From Lysinibacillus sp. FSL M8-0337 (GTDB lineage: Bacteria > Bacillota > Bacilli > Bacillales_A > Planococcaceae): DNA of 64,000 bases. Position 1 is the first letter of the stretch. Each line of letters opens with the position of its first letter. Below are positions 57,180 to 64,000 of the stretch, in pieces. The position numbers and the translations under genes are program-made. The DNA is taken from contig NZ_CP151996.1 in NCBI RefSeq assembly GCF_038593855.1, forward strand, positions 3,720,001-3,784,000, read 5' to 3'. The notes beneath the pieces were generated by a model. It saw only the letters and a list, made by a program, of their open reading frames with translations, ran no database searches and was not told the DNA's origin.

Positions 57180-59378
57180 TTAATCTTCCGCTACTTTTGA
57201 GTAACGTTTTGTGTGTAATAACATGAAATAACCAAAAGTAATGACTAAGAACACAATTAGGTAGCCAAATAACATACCGTAGTTTTGCCATAAATATGTC
57301 ATGTCGCCTGTTGAGATGCTTGCTTTAAACGCTTGAACAGTATATGTCATTGGCAATAATTTATTGAATACTTGCAATGGTGATGGAATCAGTTCAAGTG
57401 GGAATGTACCCGCGCTTGTTGTAAGCTGTAAAATCAGTACAACAATGGCAATGAAACGACCTGGATCACCGAAAATAGAAACTAACATTTGAATTAGAGC
57501 TAAGAACACATAACTTGTTAGTAACGCCGTTAATACAAAGTAACCTAAATTTTGTACTTCAAGACCTAATCCCCATTTTACAATGGCAACTGTTAATAAA
57601 GTTTGCACTAAACCTACGAATGCAAGGACTGTCACTTTACTTGTAAACCATGATGCGCCATTTTTCGGACGAATTGCTGGTTCTACAAGTGGGAATACGA
57701 TTGAAATTAGCAATGCTCCAACAAATAATCCAAGTGAAATAAAGTAAGGTGCGAAACCTGTACCATAGTTTGGAACATGGTTGATTGATTCTTTTTCTAC
57801 TTCAACCGGACTACCGACCATATCATATGTGTCATTATTTGCATGTACTTCGTTTGCTTTTTCACTAGCTTCACCTAATTTGCTAGATAATGTCGCTGTA
57901 CCATCGGCAAGTTCAGTTGAACCATCAGCAAGTGTTGCAGAGCCTTCTGCTAACTCGCCAGATTTTGAAGCAAGTGTTGAAGTACCTTTATTCAATGTTG
58001 TTGTACCACTCGCTAAGTCATTTAATCCTGAAGCTAATGTTTGTGAACCAGCAACAGCTGTGTTTACACCTGCATGTAATTCACCTAGTTTACTAGCAAG
58101 AGTTGCATTACCAGCTTGAAGGCTTTGTGCACCTTGCACTAGTTCATTGCTTTTTGCTGCTAATGCATTTGCACCAGCTAAAACATCTTTTTGACCTGCT
58201 GCTATTTGTGATGAACCACCGCTAACTTGGTTAGCACCAGCTTGTAATTTTTCAGTACCTGCTGCTAATGCATTTAAACCATTATGCACATTGGTACTAC
58301 CAGCTTGTAGCTCAGCTAACGTTTGTTTTAAAGCAGCGGCTTGCTCTGCTGGCATTGCATCAATTGTACTTTTTAACTGTGCTGTTAAAGCCGCAATACC
58401 CGCTTCCACTTGTGCAGAACCAGTAGATAACTGATTTGCTGAACTGTTTAGCTTACCAGCATTTTCAGCAACTGATGTTGCACCGGCAATGATTTGCTGT
58501 TGTTTTTCAGTTATTGTTGTAAGACCTGCTTCTACTTTCGCTACACCTTGTGTGTATTGAGATAGACCTTGTTGAAGACTTGTTGCACCGTCAGCCGCCT
58601 GCTGTGCACCTTGCTGTAACTGCACTGTACCGTTTTCTAATTTCACAAGACCACTTGATAAGTCGTTAGCACCAGTAGCCGCTTTCGCTGCACCTTTGGT
58701 AATTTTATCTGTCCCATCAGAAAGTTCGATTGTGCTAGAAGCTAACTGCTCTAAGTATCCTTTTAAATCTTTTGCTCCATTTGCTACTTTTTGAGCGCCT
58801 TCGTCTAACTTAACAGAACCATCAGCTGCTTCTGTAAAGCCATCTCCCATTGTGGCAATAGAATCAAATAATTTTTCTGCATACGTAGCAGAAACTTGCG
58901 TATTTACTTCCGCACGAATGCGATCCATTGCTGTCTCGCCAATTTGTGCTCCTAAGAAGTTCAAGCCTTCATTCGGAATATAATTCATTACTAATTTAGA
59001 AGGTTTATCATCAAGTAAAGTCGTAGCATGTTCTGAGAAATTTGTTGGGATTTCTAAAATCATGTAATAGTCTCGACCATTTAAACCTTTTTCTGCTTCT
59101 TCTTTTGACACTTCTATAAAGTCAAATTGCTTACTATCGACGAGTTTGTCGACTAAGGTATTTCCTAAGTCTAACTTCACTCCATCCATTTCTGCACCCT
59201 TATCATCATTAACAATCGCTACCGGCAAATTAGACATACCTGCATATGGATCCCAAAACGCCCATAAAAACATGCCTGCATACATGACCGGAATAAATAG
59301 GACAGCGATTATTGAAACAAGCATTTTTCTTGTTTTAAGGATTTTCAGCCATTCAGCTTTAATCATATTTTTTCTCAC
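57180..59378 (-). CDS. YhgE/Pip-type membrane protein
   Basis: This 732-residue protein has one N-terminal membrane helix (about 18-38), a very long extracytoplasmic region (about 40-520) and about five C-terminal helices (about 535-725). The middle region contains many 7-residue-type repeats rich in L-x-x-G-x-x-x-L (LASGTTTLNKGTSTLASKSG, LAEGSATLADGSTELADGTA), expected to form long helical coils. The family includes the lactococcal phage infection protein Pip and ESX/WXG-linked proteins such as EsaA; it also resembles ABC-2-type permeases. Its role here is unknown. It follows a TetR gene that probably controls it. Confidence 0.9.
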   Translation of the reverse strand: MRKNMIKAEWLKILKTRKMLVSIIAVLFIPVMYAGMFLWAFWDPYAGMSNLPVAIVNDDKGAEMDGVKLDLGNTLVDKLVDSKQFDFIEVSKEEAEKGLNGRDYYMILEIPTNFSEHATTLLDDKPSKLVMNYIPNEGLNFLGAQIGETAMDRIRAEVNTQVSATYAEKLFDSIATMGDGFTEAADGSVKLDEGAQKVANGAKDLKGYLEQLASSTIELSDGTDKITKGAAKAATGANDLSSGLVKLENGTVQLQQGAQQAADGATSLQQGLSQYTQGVAKVEAGLTTITEKQQQIIAGATSVAENAGKLNSSANQLSTGSAQVEAGIAALTAQLKSTIDAMPAEQAAALKQTLAELQAGSTNVHNGLNALAAGTEKLQAGANQVSGGSSQIAAGQKDVLAGANALAAKSNELVQGAQSLQAGNATLASKLGELHAGVNTAVAGSQTLASGLNDLASGTTTLNKGTSTLASKSGELAEGSATLADGSTELADGTATLSSKLGEASEKANEVHANNDTYDMVGSPVEVEKESINHVPNYGTGFAPYFISLGLFVGALLISIVFPLVEPAIRPKNGASWFTSKVTVLAFVGLVQTLLTVAIVKWGLGLEVQNLGYFVLTALLTSYVFLALIQMLVSIFGDPGRFIAIVVLILQLTTSAGTFPLELIPSPLQVFNKLLPMTYTVQAFKASISTGDMTYLWQNYGMLFGYLIVFLVITFGYFMLLHTKRYSKVAED

Positions 59379-59401
59379 TCCTATACTTGTTGACCGAAAA
59401 C

Positions 59402-59414
59402 GTCATTTGGTCAT
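59402..59414. promoter_or_regulatory. Candidate TetR operator before yhgE
   Basis: GTCATTTGGTCAT lies 24 bp upstream of the yhgE-type gene, with an additional TGACC at 59391. The same 13-mer with one change occurs before the TetR gene (60115-60127). Confidence 0.6.
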
Positions 59415-59468
59415 TTTACTGCAAAAAAATCGCAAACTTCATCATGTGTAAAATTTGTAGATTTTTTC

Positions 59469-60047
59469 TTAAAGAACGAGCCCTCGAAAGATTGTCTCCT
59501 TGAAAAGATTGAGTATCTTTTCTTCTGGAATCATGTCGCCATGTAGCTCATGCCAATCTACTACGAACGCTAAATACGCTTTTAATAACAGGTAACTTAC
59601 TAACTCTGCATCACAATCTCGAATTTCACCTTTATCAATTCGTCGTTGAATTAATGTTGCTACATAAGATAATATTTCAGACTCAATGCGAATTAGAACT
59701 TGTTTGACCGCTGGCGTACGTAATTCTTTTTCTTCTTCTATTAACTTTGCAAATAAAAGATGCTTCTCACGGAACTGTAGCATTTTCATCAAAGCATGAT
59801 GCGCATTATCCATAAAGCTTGCTGATACATCCAACACTGCATCCGCTTCCGCCTTCATCTCACGTACAAGTGACATCGCAATCTCTTGAAATAAAATTTC
59901 TTTATTTGCAAAGAATGTATAAATCGTTCCTTTACCGACATTCGCAATTTTCGCCACTTGTTCCATCGTCGTTGCTTTGTAGCCAAACAACGTAAATGAT
60001 TTTGCAGCTGCTTCAATAATTTCCTGCCTACGATCCATTTGTGACAT
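59469..60047 (-). CDS. TetR-family transcriptional regulator
   Basis: This 192-residue regulator has an N-terminal HTH (about 8-55, RQEIIEAAAKSFTLFGYKATTMEQVAKIANVGKGTIYTFFANK) and a helical ligand domain of the FadR/AcrR-like C-terminal type. It lies 90 bp upstream of the yhgE-type gene on the same strand, and identical operator-like sequences precede both, suggesting that it represses itself and yhgE. The ligand is unknown. The ATG follows GGAAAGGATG. Confidence 0.92.
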   Translation of the reverse strand: MSQMDRRQEIIEAAAKSFTLFGYKATTMEQVAKIANVGKGTIYTFFANKEILFQEIAMSLVREMKAEADAVLDVSASFMDNAHHALMKMLQFREKHLLFAKLIEEEKELRTPAVKQVLIRIESEILSYVATLIQRRIDKGEIRDCDAELVSYLLLKAYLAFVVDWHELHGDMIPEEKILNLFKETIFRGLVL

Positions 60048-60093
60048 CCTTTCCTGTTAAGTTATGTACACCTTTTGTACACTGAAATTAAAT

Positions 60094-60128
60094 AATGACC
60101 AGAAAACCATTTCGGTCATCTGGTCATT
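60094..60128. promoter_or_regulatory. Candidate TetR autoregulatory operator
   Basis: ATGACCAGA (60094-60102) and TCTGGTCAT (60119-60127) are exact inverted repeats. An extra GGTCAT at 60114-60119 makes GTCATCTGGTCAT. It lies 47-80 bp upstream of the TetR gene, overlapping the expected promoter. Confidence 0.65.
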
Positions 60129-60161
60129 ATAATATTCCTATTTTAAAAATAATGCAAGCTT

Positions 60162-60671
60162 TTAATGATGATTTTTTTCATTTTCTTGTTGCTCTGTGCC
60201 CTCTGATGAATCTGTACCTTGATTTGGCATGTTCATATTGGCTTTTTCATCTTCTTGAATTACTTTTGTCATATCAGGTGTACCAGCAGTAATTTGCTGT
60301 TTCGGCATATTATGAATGCCATTAGCTGTAGTATGTGCAAACATATAATATACGCCGTCATGATCGAATGTTGTCTGGGCTTTATAGACGCCATCTTTCT
60401 CTAATTTACCTTCTAACATTTGACCTTCATCGCGTTTACCTGATTCCCACACTTCGAATTCTACGATTGCATCATCAATATTTTTATCACCTTGCGTAAC
60501 GTGAGCAGCAAGCTCTATCGGAGCATTAATTGCTACTTCTTTTGACGTTAAAATGTCTACTTCCAACATTTGAGGCTCCTCTAATGCGGCAGGTGAAGCC
60601 GGTTCTTTCTTATCCCCACACCCAACTAATAATGCGGGTACAGCTAACAATGTCAAAATCCATTTCTTCAT
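60162..60671 (-). CDS. FixH/YtkA-like lipoprotein
   Basis: This 169-residue lipoprotein has lipobox LVGC (Cys18) and a beta-sandwich domain (about 35-130) with LEVDILTSKEVAINAPIELAAHVTQGDKNIDDAIVEFEVW and DGVYYMFAHTTANGIHNMPK, typical of the FixH/YtkA-like group. The tail is hydrophilic and ends in histidines (NEKNHH). It is the last gene of an operon with a two-component system and a beta-propeller lipoprotein. YtkA-like domains are often near copper or cytochrome functions, but none is encoded beside it, so the role is open. Confidence 0.8.
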   Translation of the reverse strand: MKKWILTLLAVPALLVGCGDKKEPASPAALEEPQMLEVDILTSKEVAINAPIELAAHVTQGDKNIDDAIVEFEVWESGKRDEGQMLEGKLEKDGVYKAQTTFDHDGVYYMFAHTTANGIHNMPKQQITAGTPDMTKVIQEDEKANMNMPNQGTDSSEGTEQQENEKNHH

Positions 60672-60674
60672 GTT

Positions 60675-62063
60675 CTATTCCTCCATTAACGGCATCGTAA
60701 TCTTTACTGTTGTACCTTTATCTAATTCACTTTCGATTTCAATTTTACCATGTAACTGCTTTAATAATTGTTCCACTATAGATAGGCCTAAACCACTACC
60801 ACCATCTGCACGACTGCGCGCTTTATTAACACGATAGAAACGCTCTGTCACATGTGATAAATCTTCCAGCGGTATACCAATGCCATCATCCTTTATCGTA
60901 ATAAGTGCATTCCCATTATTTTCGACTGAGACAATGTCCACTTTTGACTGTTCATAAGAGTAATTAATAGCATTTTCGATAATGTTAATAAATATTTGCT
61001 TAAGCTTCACTTCATCCGCTTTGACAATTAGTTCATCATCTACATTAAGATGCAACGTAATATTCTTTTTTTGAGCTTGATGCATTAAAATTTTTCGTAC
61101 TTCCCGTAATGTTTCTGCAAGTGGAATCGGATAAAGGGCAATATCCTTTTGTTCATTTTCCATTCGAGCAAGTTGAAGAAGCTCATTTGTTAAACGTTCC
61201 ATACGATTTGCTTCTCGCACGATTAACTGAATGGTCTCTTGTTTTTGCTCTTCTGCAATAATACCATTTTGCATTGCTTCACTATACCCTTTTACATAGC
61301 TAATAGGTGTTCGTAATTCATGAGAAACAGTTGCTAAAAATGTTTTTTGTACTTCATCTTCACGTTGTATAGCCTCCGCCATGCCATTAAAAGTGCTGGA
61401 TAGTTTACCTATTTCATCACTAGATTTAACAGGCACTCGTGTTTCATAATGTCCATACGACATTTGCTCCACTGCTGTTTGCAAGTTATTTAATGGGCGC
61501 ATAATACGTTGAATTCCTTTAAATACAAAGAAGCTCATCACAATCAAAAAGACAAATGCGCTCAAAAATAAGAAAATGACTTCTTGGCTTGCTAACTCAC
61601 TGATTTTTGCTAATGGGAAGTAAATATAAATAATGCCCTCTAGCCTGTTTTGATCTACTAAAGGTAGTACAACTGAAATAAGTTGCCGATCGAACCGAGG
61701 CTCATAGCCAATCTTTTGCACATAATTACCTTCTAGCAATTGTTGCCGTTCTTCTGCGCCTATCAATGTTTCATAATCAATATCAAACGGAACACATGCA
61801 CTAAGTTCACGTGGATTTCTAACAGCAAAAATATTTAAATTAGAATAATTATTATAATGTTCAATATCAGCAATAAATTCATCTGTCACTTTGCCACTCG
61901 TATACATTGTTTGTAACTTTGTACCGACCTCGATCATCATGCTTTCTGTATCTTCCACATAAAGCTGTTCATATAAAAAATCAGTCAGAACATACATAAA
62001 AACAACTGTAATAATCAAAAATGCAAATATTAGTAGCCAAATACGTGTGGAAATCTTTTTCAT
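60675..62063 (-). CDS. Sensor histidine kinase (HAMP, HisKA)
   Basis: This 462-residue kinase has two membrane helices (about 9-29 and 162-182) around an extracellular sensor domain of about 130 residues. A HAMP domain follows (about 185-237), then the dimerisation domain with H248 (ATVSHELRTPISYVKGYSE) and an ATPase domain with NIIENAINYSYEQ, DDGIGIPLEDL and GGSGLGLSIVEQL. The ATG overlaps the regulator stop by 4 bp. It pairs with the response regulator upstream; the lipoproteins encoded on either side may contribute to sensing. Confidence 0.95.
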   Translation of the reverse strand: MKKISTRIWLLIFAFLIITVVFMYVLTDFLYEQLYVEDTESMMIEVGTKLQTMYTSGKVTDEFIADIEHYNNYSNLNIFAVRNPRELSACVPFDIDYETLIGAEERQQLLEGNYVQKIGYEPRFDRQLISVVLPLVDQNRLEGIIYIYFPLAKISELASQEVIFLFLSAFVFLIVMSFFVFKGIQRIMRPLNNLQTAVEQMSYGHYETRVPVKSSDEIGKLSSTFNGMAEAIQREDEVQKTFLATVSHELRTPISYVKGYSEAMQNGIIAEEQKQETIQLIVREANRMERLTNELLQLARMENEQKDIALYPIPLAETLREVRKILMHQAQKKNITLHLNVDDELIVKADEVKLKQIFINIIENAINYSYEQSKVDIVSVENNGNALITIKDDGIGIPLEDLSHVTERFYRVNKARSRADGGSGLGLSIVEQLLKQLHGKIEIESELDKGTTVKITMPLMEE

Positions 62064-62743
62064 TCGCCAGGGTCAAAGCGGTAGCCTACTCCCCAAACGG
62101 TTTGAATATACCCTGCCGCTTCCTTTCCAAGCTTCAAGCGTAATGTTTTAATATGGGTATCAACCGTTCTTGTTCCCCCTAAATAATCTATATCCCAAAT
62201 ACGCTCTAACAATTGTTCACGTGAATAGGCATTGCCTGGATTTTTCATAAATAAATGTAATAATTCAAATTCCTTTAAAGTTAACGGAATCACTTTTCCT
62301 TCAACAGAAACTTTCCGAGAAATTTCATCTAATTTAATGGACCCAAAGACAATAATTTTTTGCTGCAAATCGGTTATATTCGAACCACTTCTTCTTAATA
62401 CAGCATGCATTCGTGCCACTAGTTCATCATTTGTAAACGGCTTTACGATATAATCATCTCCACCGAGTGTCAGACCCTTTACTTTATCCTCATTCGCATC
62501 TCTTGCCGTTAAGAAAATCACAGGGACATTCGACATCGCACGAATACTTTGACAAACTGTAAAACCATCTTCATGCGGCATCATTACATCTAATAGAACT
62601 AAGTCAATTTTTTCCCGCACAATAATATCGTACGCCTCAGTTCCATTTGCAGCTGTAAAGGTCTCGAACTTGGAATTATTGAGCATCATCTCGATTAAAT
62701 TACGCATATCTTGCTCATCATCAACAATTAATACCGTTGTCAC
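62060..62743 (-). CDS. OmpR-family response regulator
   Basis: This 227-residue regulator has a receiver domain (1-117; DDEQD, the phospho-acceptor Asp in LVLLDVMMP near 53, and the Lys in YIVKPF) and a winged-helix output domain (about 128-225, LTLKEFELLHLFMKNPG, RTVDTHIKTLRLKLG, GVGYRFDPG). The GTG start follows GGGAGGAAG and overlaps the stop of the propeller gene. It is cognate to the kinase encoded next. Confidence 0.95.
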   Translation of the reverse strand: MTTVLIVDDEQDMRNLIEMMLNNSKFETFTAANGTEAYDIIVREKIDLVLLDVMMPHEDGFTVCQSIRAMSNVPVIFLTARDANEDKVKGLTLGGDDYIVKPFTNDELVARMHAVLRRSGSNITDLQQKIIVFGSIKLDEISRKVSVEGKVIPLTLKEFELLHLFMKNPGNAYSREQLLERIWDIDYLGGTRTVDTHIKTLRLKLGKEAAGYIQTVWGVGYRFDPGE

Positions 62744-63702
62744 TTTTCTTCCTCCCTTACTAACAGTTGAAATGCACCTTTACCAACATCAACTGTTTTT
62801 TGTACCTGACCGTCTTTTATAAAATATAATGTGTGGTCGTCATAGCCAGCTACAACAATATAATTCTTAAATTGATTTACAACAAATGGATTAGCCCCTA
62901 CCTCTTTATGCCATTTTACCGTTCCATTAAAATCAACGACATATAATTCATTATGACCATGGCTGACCACTAACACATTATCTTTCGTCTTTGTTAAACC
63001 TACTGGCATTAAAGGCATTTCTATTTCACCATGAACAGCACCCGTTGTAAGATCATAACGCTTCACCGAACTATTCGGTTTGCTGCCTTCACCATGTCCA
63101 CCAATCCATAACTCATTTGTCTCTTCAATAATGACAATCCCATGTGACGATTTTTCTATTGGCCACTGTTGTTCTATCGTTAAATCCTTAATGGATAACA
63201 CGGATAGTTTGGTGTCTTTATAGTTCACGACATAAAGCTTATCTTTATACGTTGCCATCGACATCGGATAGTTGCCAAGTCGCTGTGAAGCAAGTTCATT
63301 GCCTTCCACATCAAAGCTTGTCACTGTATTCATCTTACTATTCGTAATAAAAAATTGTTTGAACTTCGGCGCATAATACACATTGGTCGTGCCAATTTCT
63401 ACTTTTTTTGAATAGAGCTTTTTACCTGTCGAAAGTGCAAAAACATCTATTTCATCTAATTGATGACCATATAGTAAAACTCGGTCCTTATCGAGGAGTA
63501 TTGCGCCTGTATAGGCTTTGTCAAATGTCCAAGATGCAAAAACTCCACCCTGATCATCAATAAAATCAAGCGATGGTTCTTGAATATTGAGAGACGCAAT
63601 AAAATGCTGATTACGTTCAATTGGCTCAAAAGATATCTCTGTACACCCTGCTAACCAAATAATTTGTATAAAAGAAAAAATGAAGAATGCCCATTTTTTC
63701 AA
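62740..63702 (-). CDS. Beta-propeller lipoprotein (YncE-like)
   Basis: This protein of about 320 residues has a lipoprotein signal (MKKWAFFIFSFIQIIWLAGC) and a repeat region that folds as a YncE/lactonase-type beta-propeller. It has successive strands such as YTGAILLDKDRVLLYGHQ, PMSMATYKDKLYVVNYKD and PVGLTKTKDNVLVVSHGHNELYVVD. No enzyme motif is evident. The TTG at 63702 has AGAGG at 8 nt and gives a lysine-rich start; GTG/ATG codons three residues upstream are alternatives. It is the first gene of the operon with the two-component system and the YtkA-like lipoprotein. Confidence 0.82.
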   Translation of the reverse strand: MKKWAFFIFSFIQIIWLAGCTEISFEPIERNQHFIASLNIQEPSLDFIDDQGGVFASWTFDKAYTGAILLDKDRVLLYGHQLDEIDVFALSTGKKLYSKKVEIGTTNVYYAPKFKQFFITNSKMNTVTSFDVEGNELASQRLGNYPMSMATYKDKLYVVNYKDTKLSVLSIKDLTIEQQWPIEKSSHGIVIIEETNELWIGGHGEGSKPNSSVKRYDLTTGAVHGEIEMPLMPVGLTKTKDNVLVVSHGHNELYVVDFNGTVKWHKEVGANPFVVNQFKNYIVVAGYDDHTLYFIKDGQVQKTVDVGKGAFQLLVREEEK

Positions 63703-63891
63703 AATCATCACCTCTGCCCTCTAACTATACTTCACATTTGTGAAATCCGCGTGAAACTTGGAAGGTAAATTTATGACACATTCCCAGCTGATAACAGCGC
63801 GTGTTTCCTATCAATAGCAAAAGACTTAAGCATCGCAAAAAAGCCTATTCACACATATACTACAAAGATTATCGTAAGGAGGAATCACATT

Positions 63892-64000
63892 ATGGTAACC
63901 ATTAGTTTATGTATGATTGTGAAAAATGAAGAAGATGTTATTGCCAGATGTCTTGAATCAGTAAAGGATTTAGTTGATGAAATAAATATAGTAGATACTG
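63892..64000 (+). CDS. Glycosyltransferase family 2 protein (5' part)
   Basis: Only the first 36 codons are in the window. MVTISLCMIVKNEEDVIARCLESV and DEINIVDT match the start of family 2 glycosyltransferases, often those carrying TPR repeats; the DxD motif and the rest lie beyond the edge. The ATG follows AAGGAGGA. It is divergent from the propeller operon. Confidence 0.85.
   Translation, partial: MVTISLCMIVKNEEDVIARCLESVKDLVDEINIVDT

Overview
The window looks like chromosomal DNA from a spore-forming, low-GC Gram-positive rod of the Bacillales, closest in style to Lysinibacillus and relatives. The evidence is the B. subtilis-like gene order (cggR-gapA-pgk-tpiA-gpmI-eno; hprK-lgt-ppaX-his operon-trxB-yvcIJKL-crh-clpP), HPr kinase plus Crh, a forespore-type coat F protein, strong AGGAGG ribosome binding sites and many TTG/GTG starts. 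No species name can be proved from sequence alone. Most genes lie on the minus strand.

Region 1-3650 is the end of an integrated element, visibly more AT-rich than its surroundings. It holds a tyrosine integrase, a small excisionase-like HTH protein, an orphan cysteine-motif protein, a frameshifted gene remnant and a 9-bp tandem repeat. The integrase points at the 3' end of ssrA (tmRNA, 3659-4011), the likely attachment site; the far border is outside the window.

Region 3659-18274 contains ssrA, an ECF sigma/anti-sigma pair, an array of 21-bp repeats, the quality-control genes smpB and rnr, an esterase, secG, and the glycolytic operon cggR-gapA-pgk-tpiA-gpmI-eno, with a recognisable CggR operator at its head.

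Region 18500-28000 carries a 40-residue small gene, a thioredoxin-fold protein, a secreted S9 peptidase with an SLH-like N-terminus, a lemA/TPM pair, a YhcQ-like coat protein, a polar amino acid ABC transporter, tRNA-Arg(CCG) and clpP behind a likely CtsR site.

Region 28000-47400 is the conserved block crh-whiA-glmR-rapZ-nudix, trxB, a TPR protein, the histidine operon hisZ-G-D-B-H-F-IE (hisA is absent from its usual place), acyltransferase-ppaX-lgt-hprK, cytochrome c551, a YitT protein and a degenerate EAL-HDOD protein.

Region 47800-64000 has a DedA protein, an acyl-CoA ligase, a Bce-type antibiotic sensing and detoxification module with an extra unknown gene, lplJ with a divergent yhfH-like gene, a TetR-yhgE pair with matching candidate operators, a four-gene sensor/lipoprotein operon (beta-propeller, response regulator, kinase, FixH/YtkA-like), and the start of a glycosyltransferase.

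Two families of dispersed intergenic repeats run through the window: a 21-bp motif with the palindromic core GTGCC-N-GGCAC (eight copies, mostly near terminators) and an element of roughly 150-190 bp ending in a hairpin.
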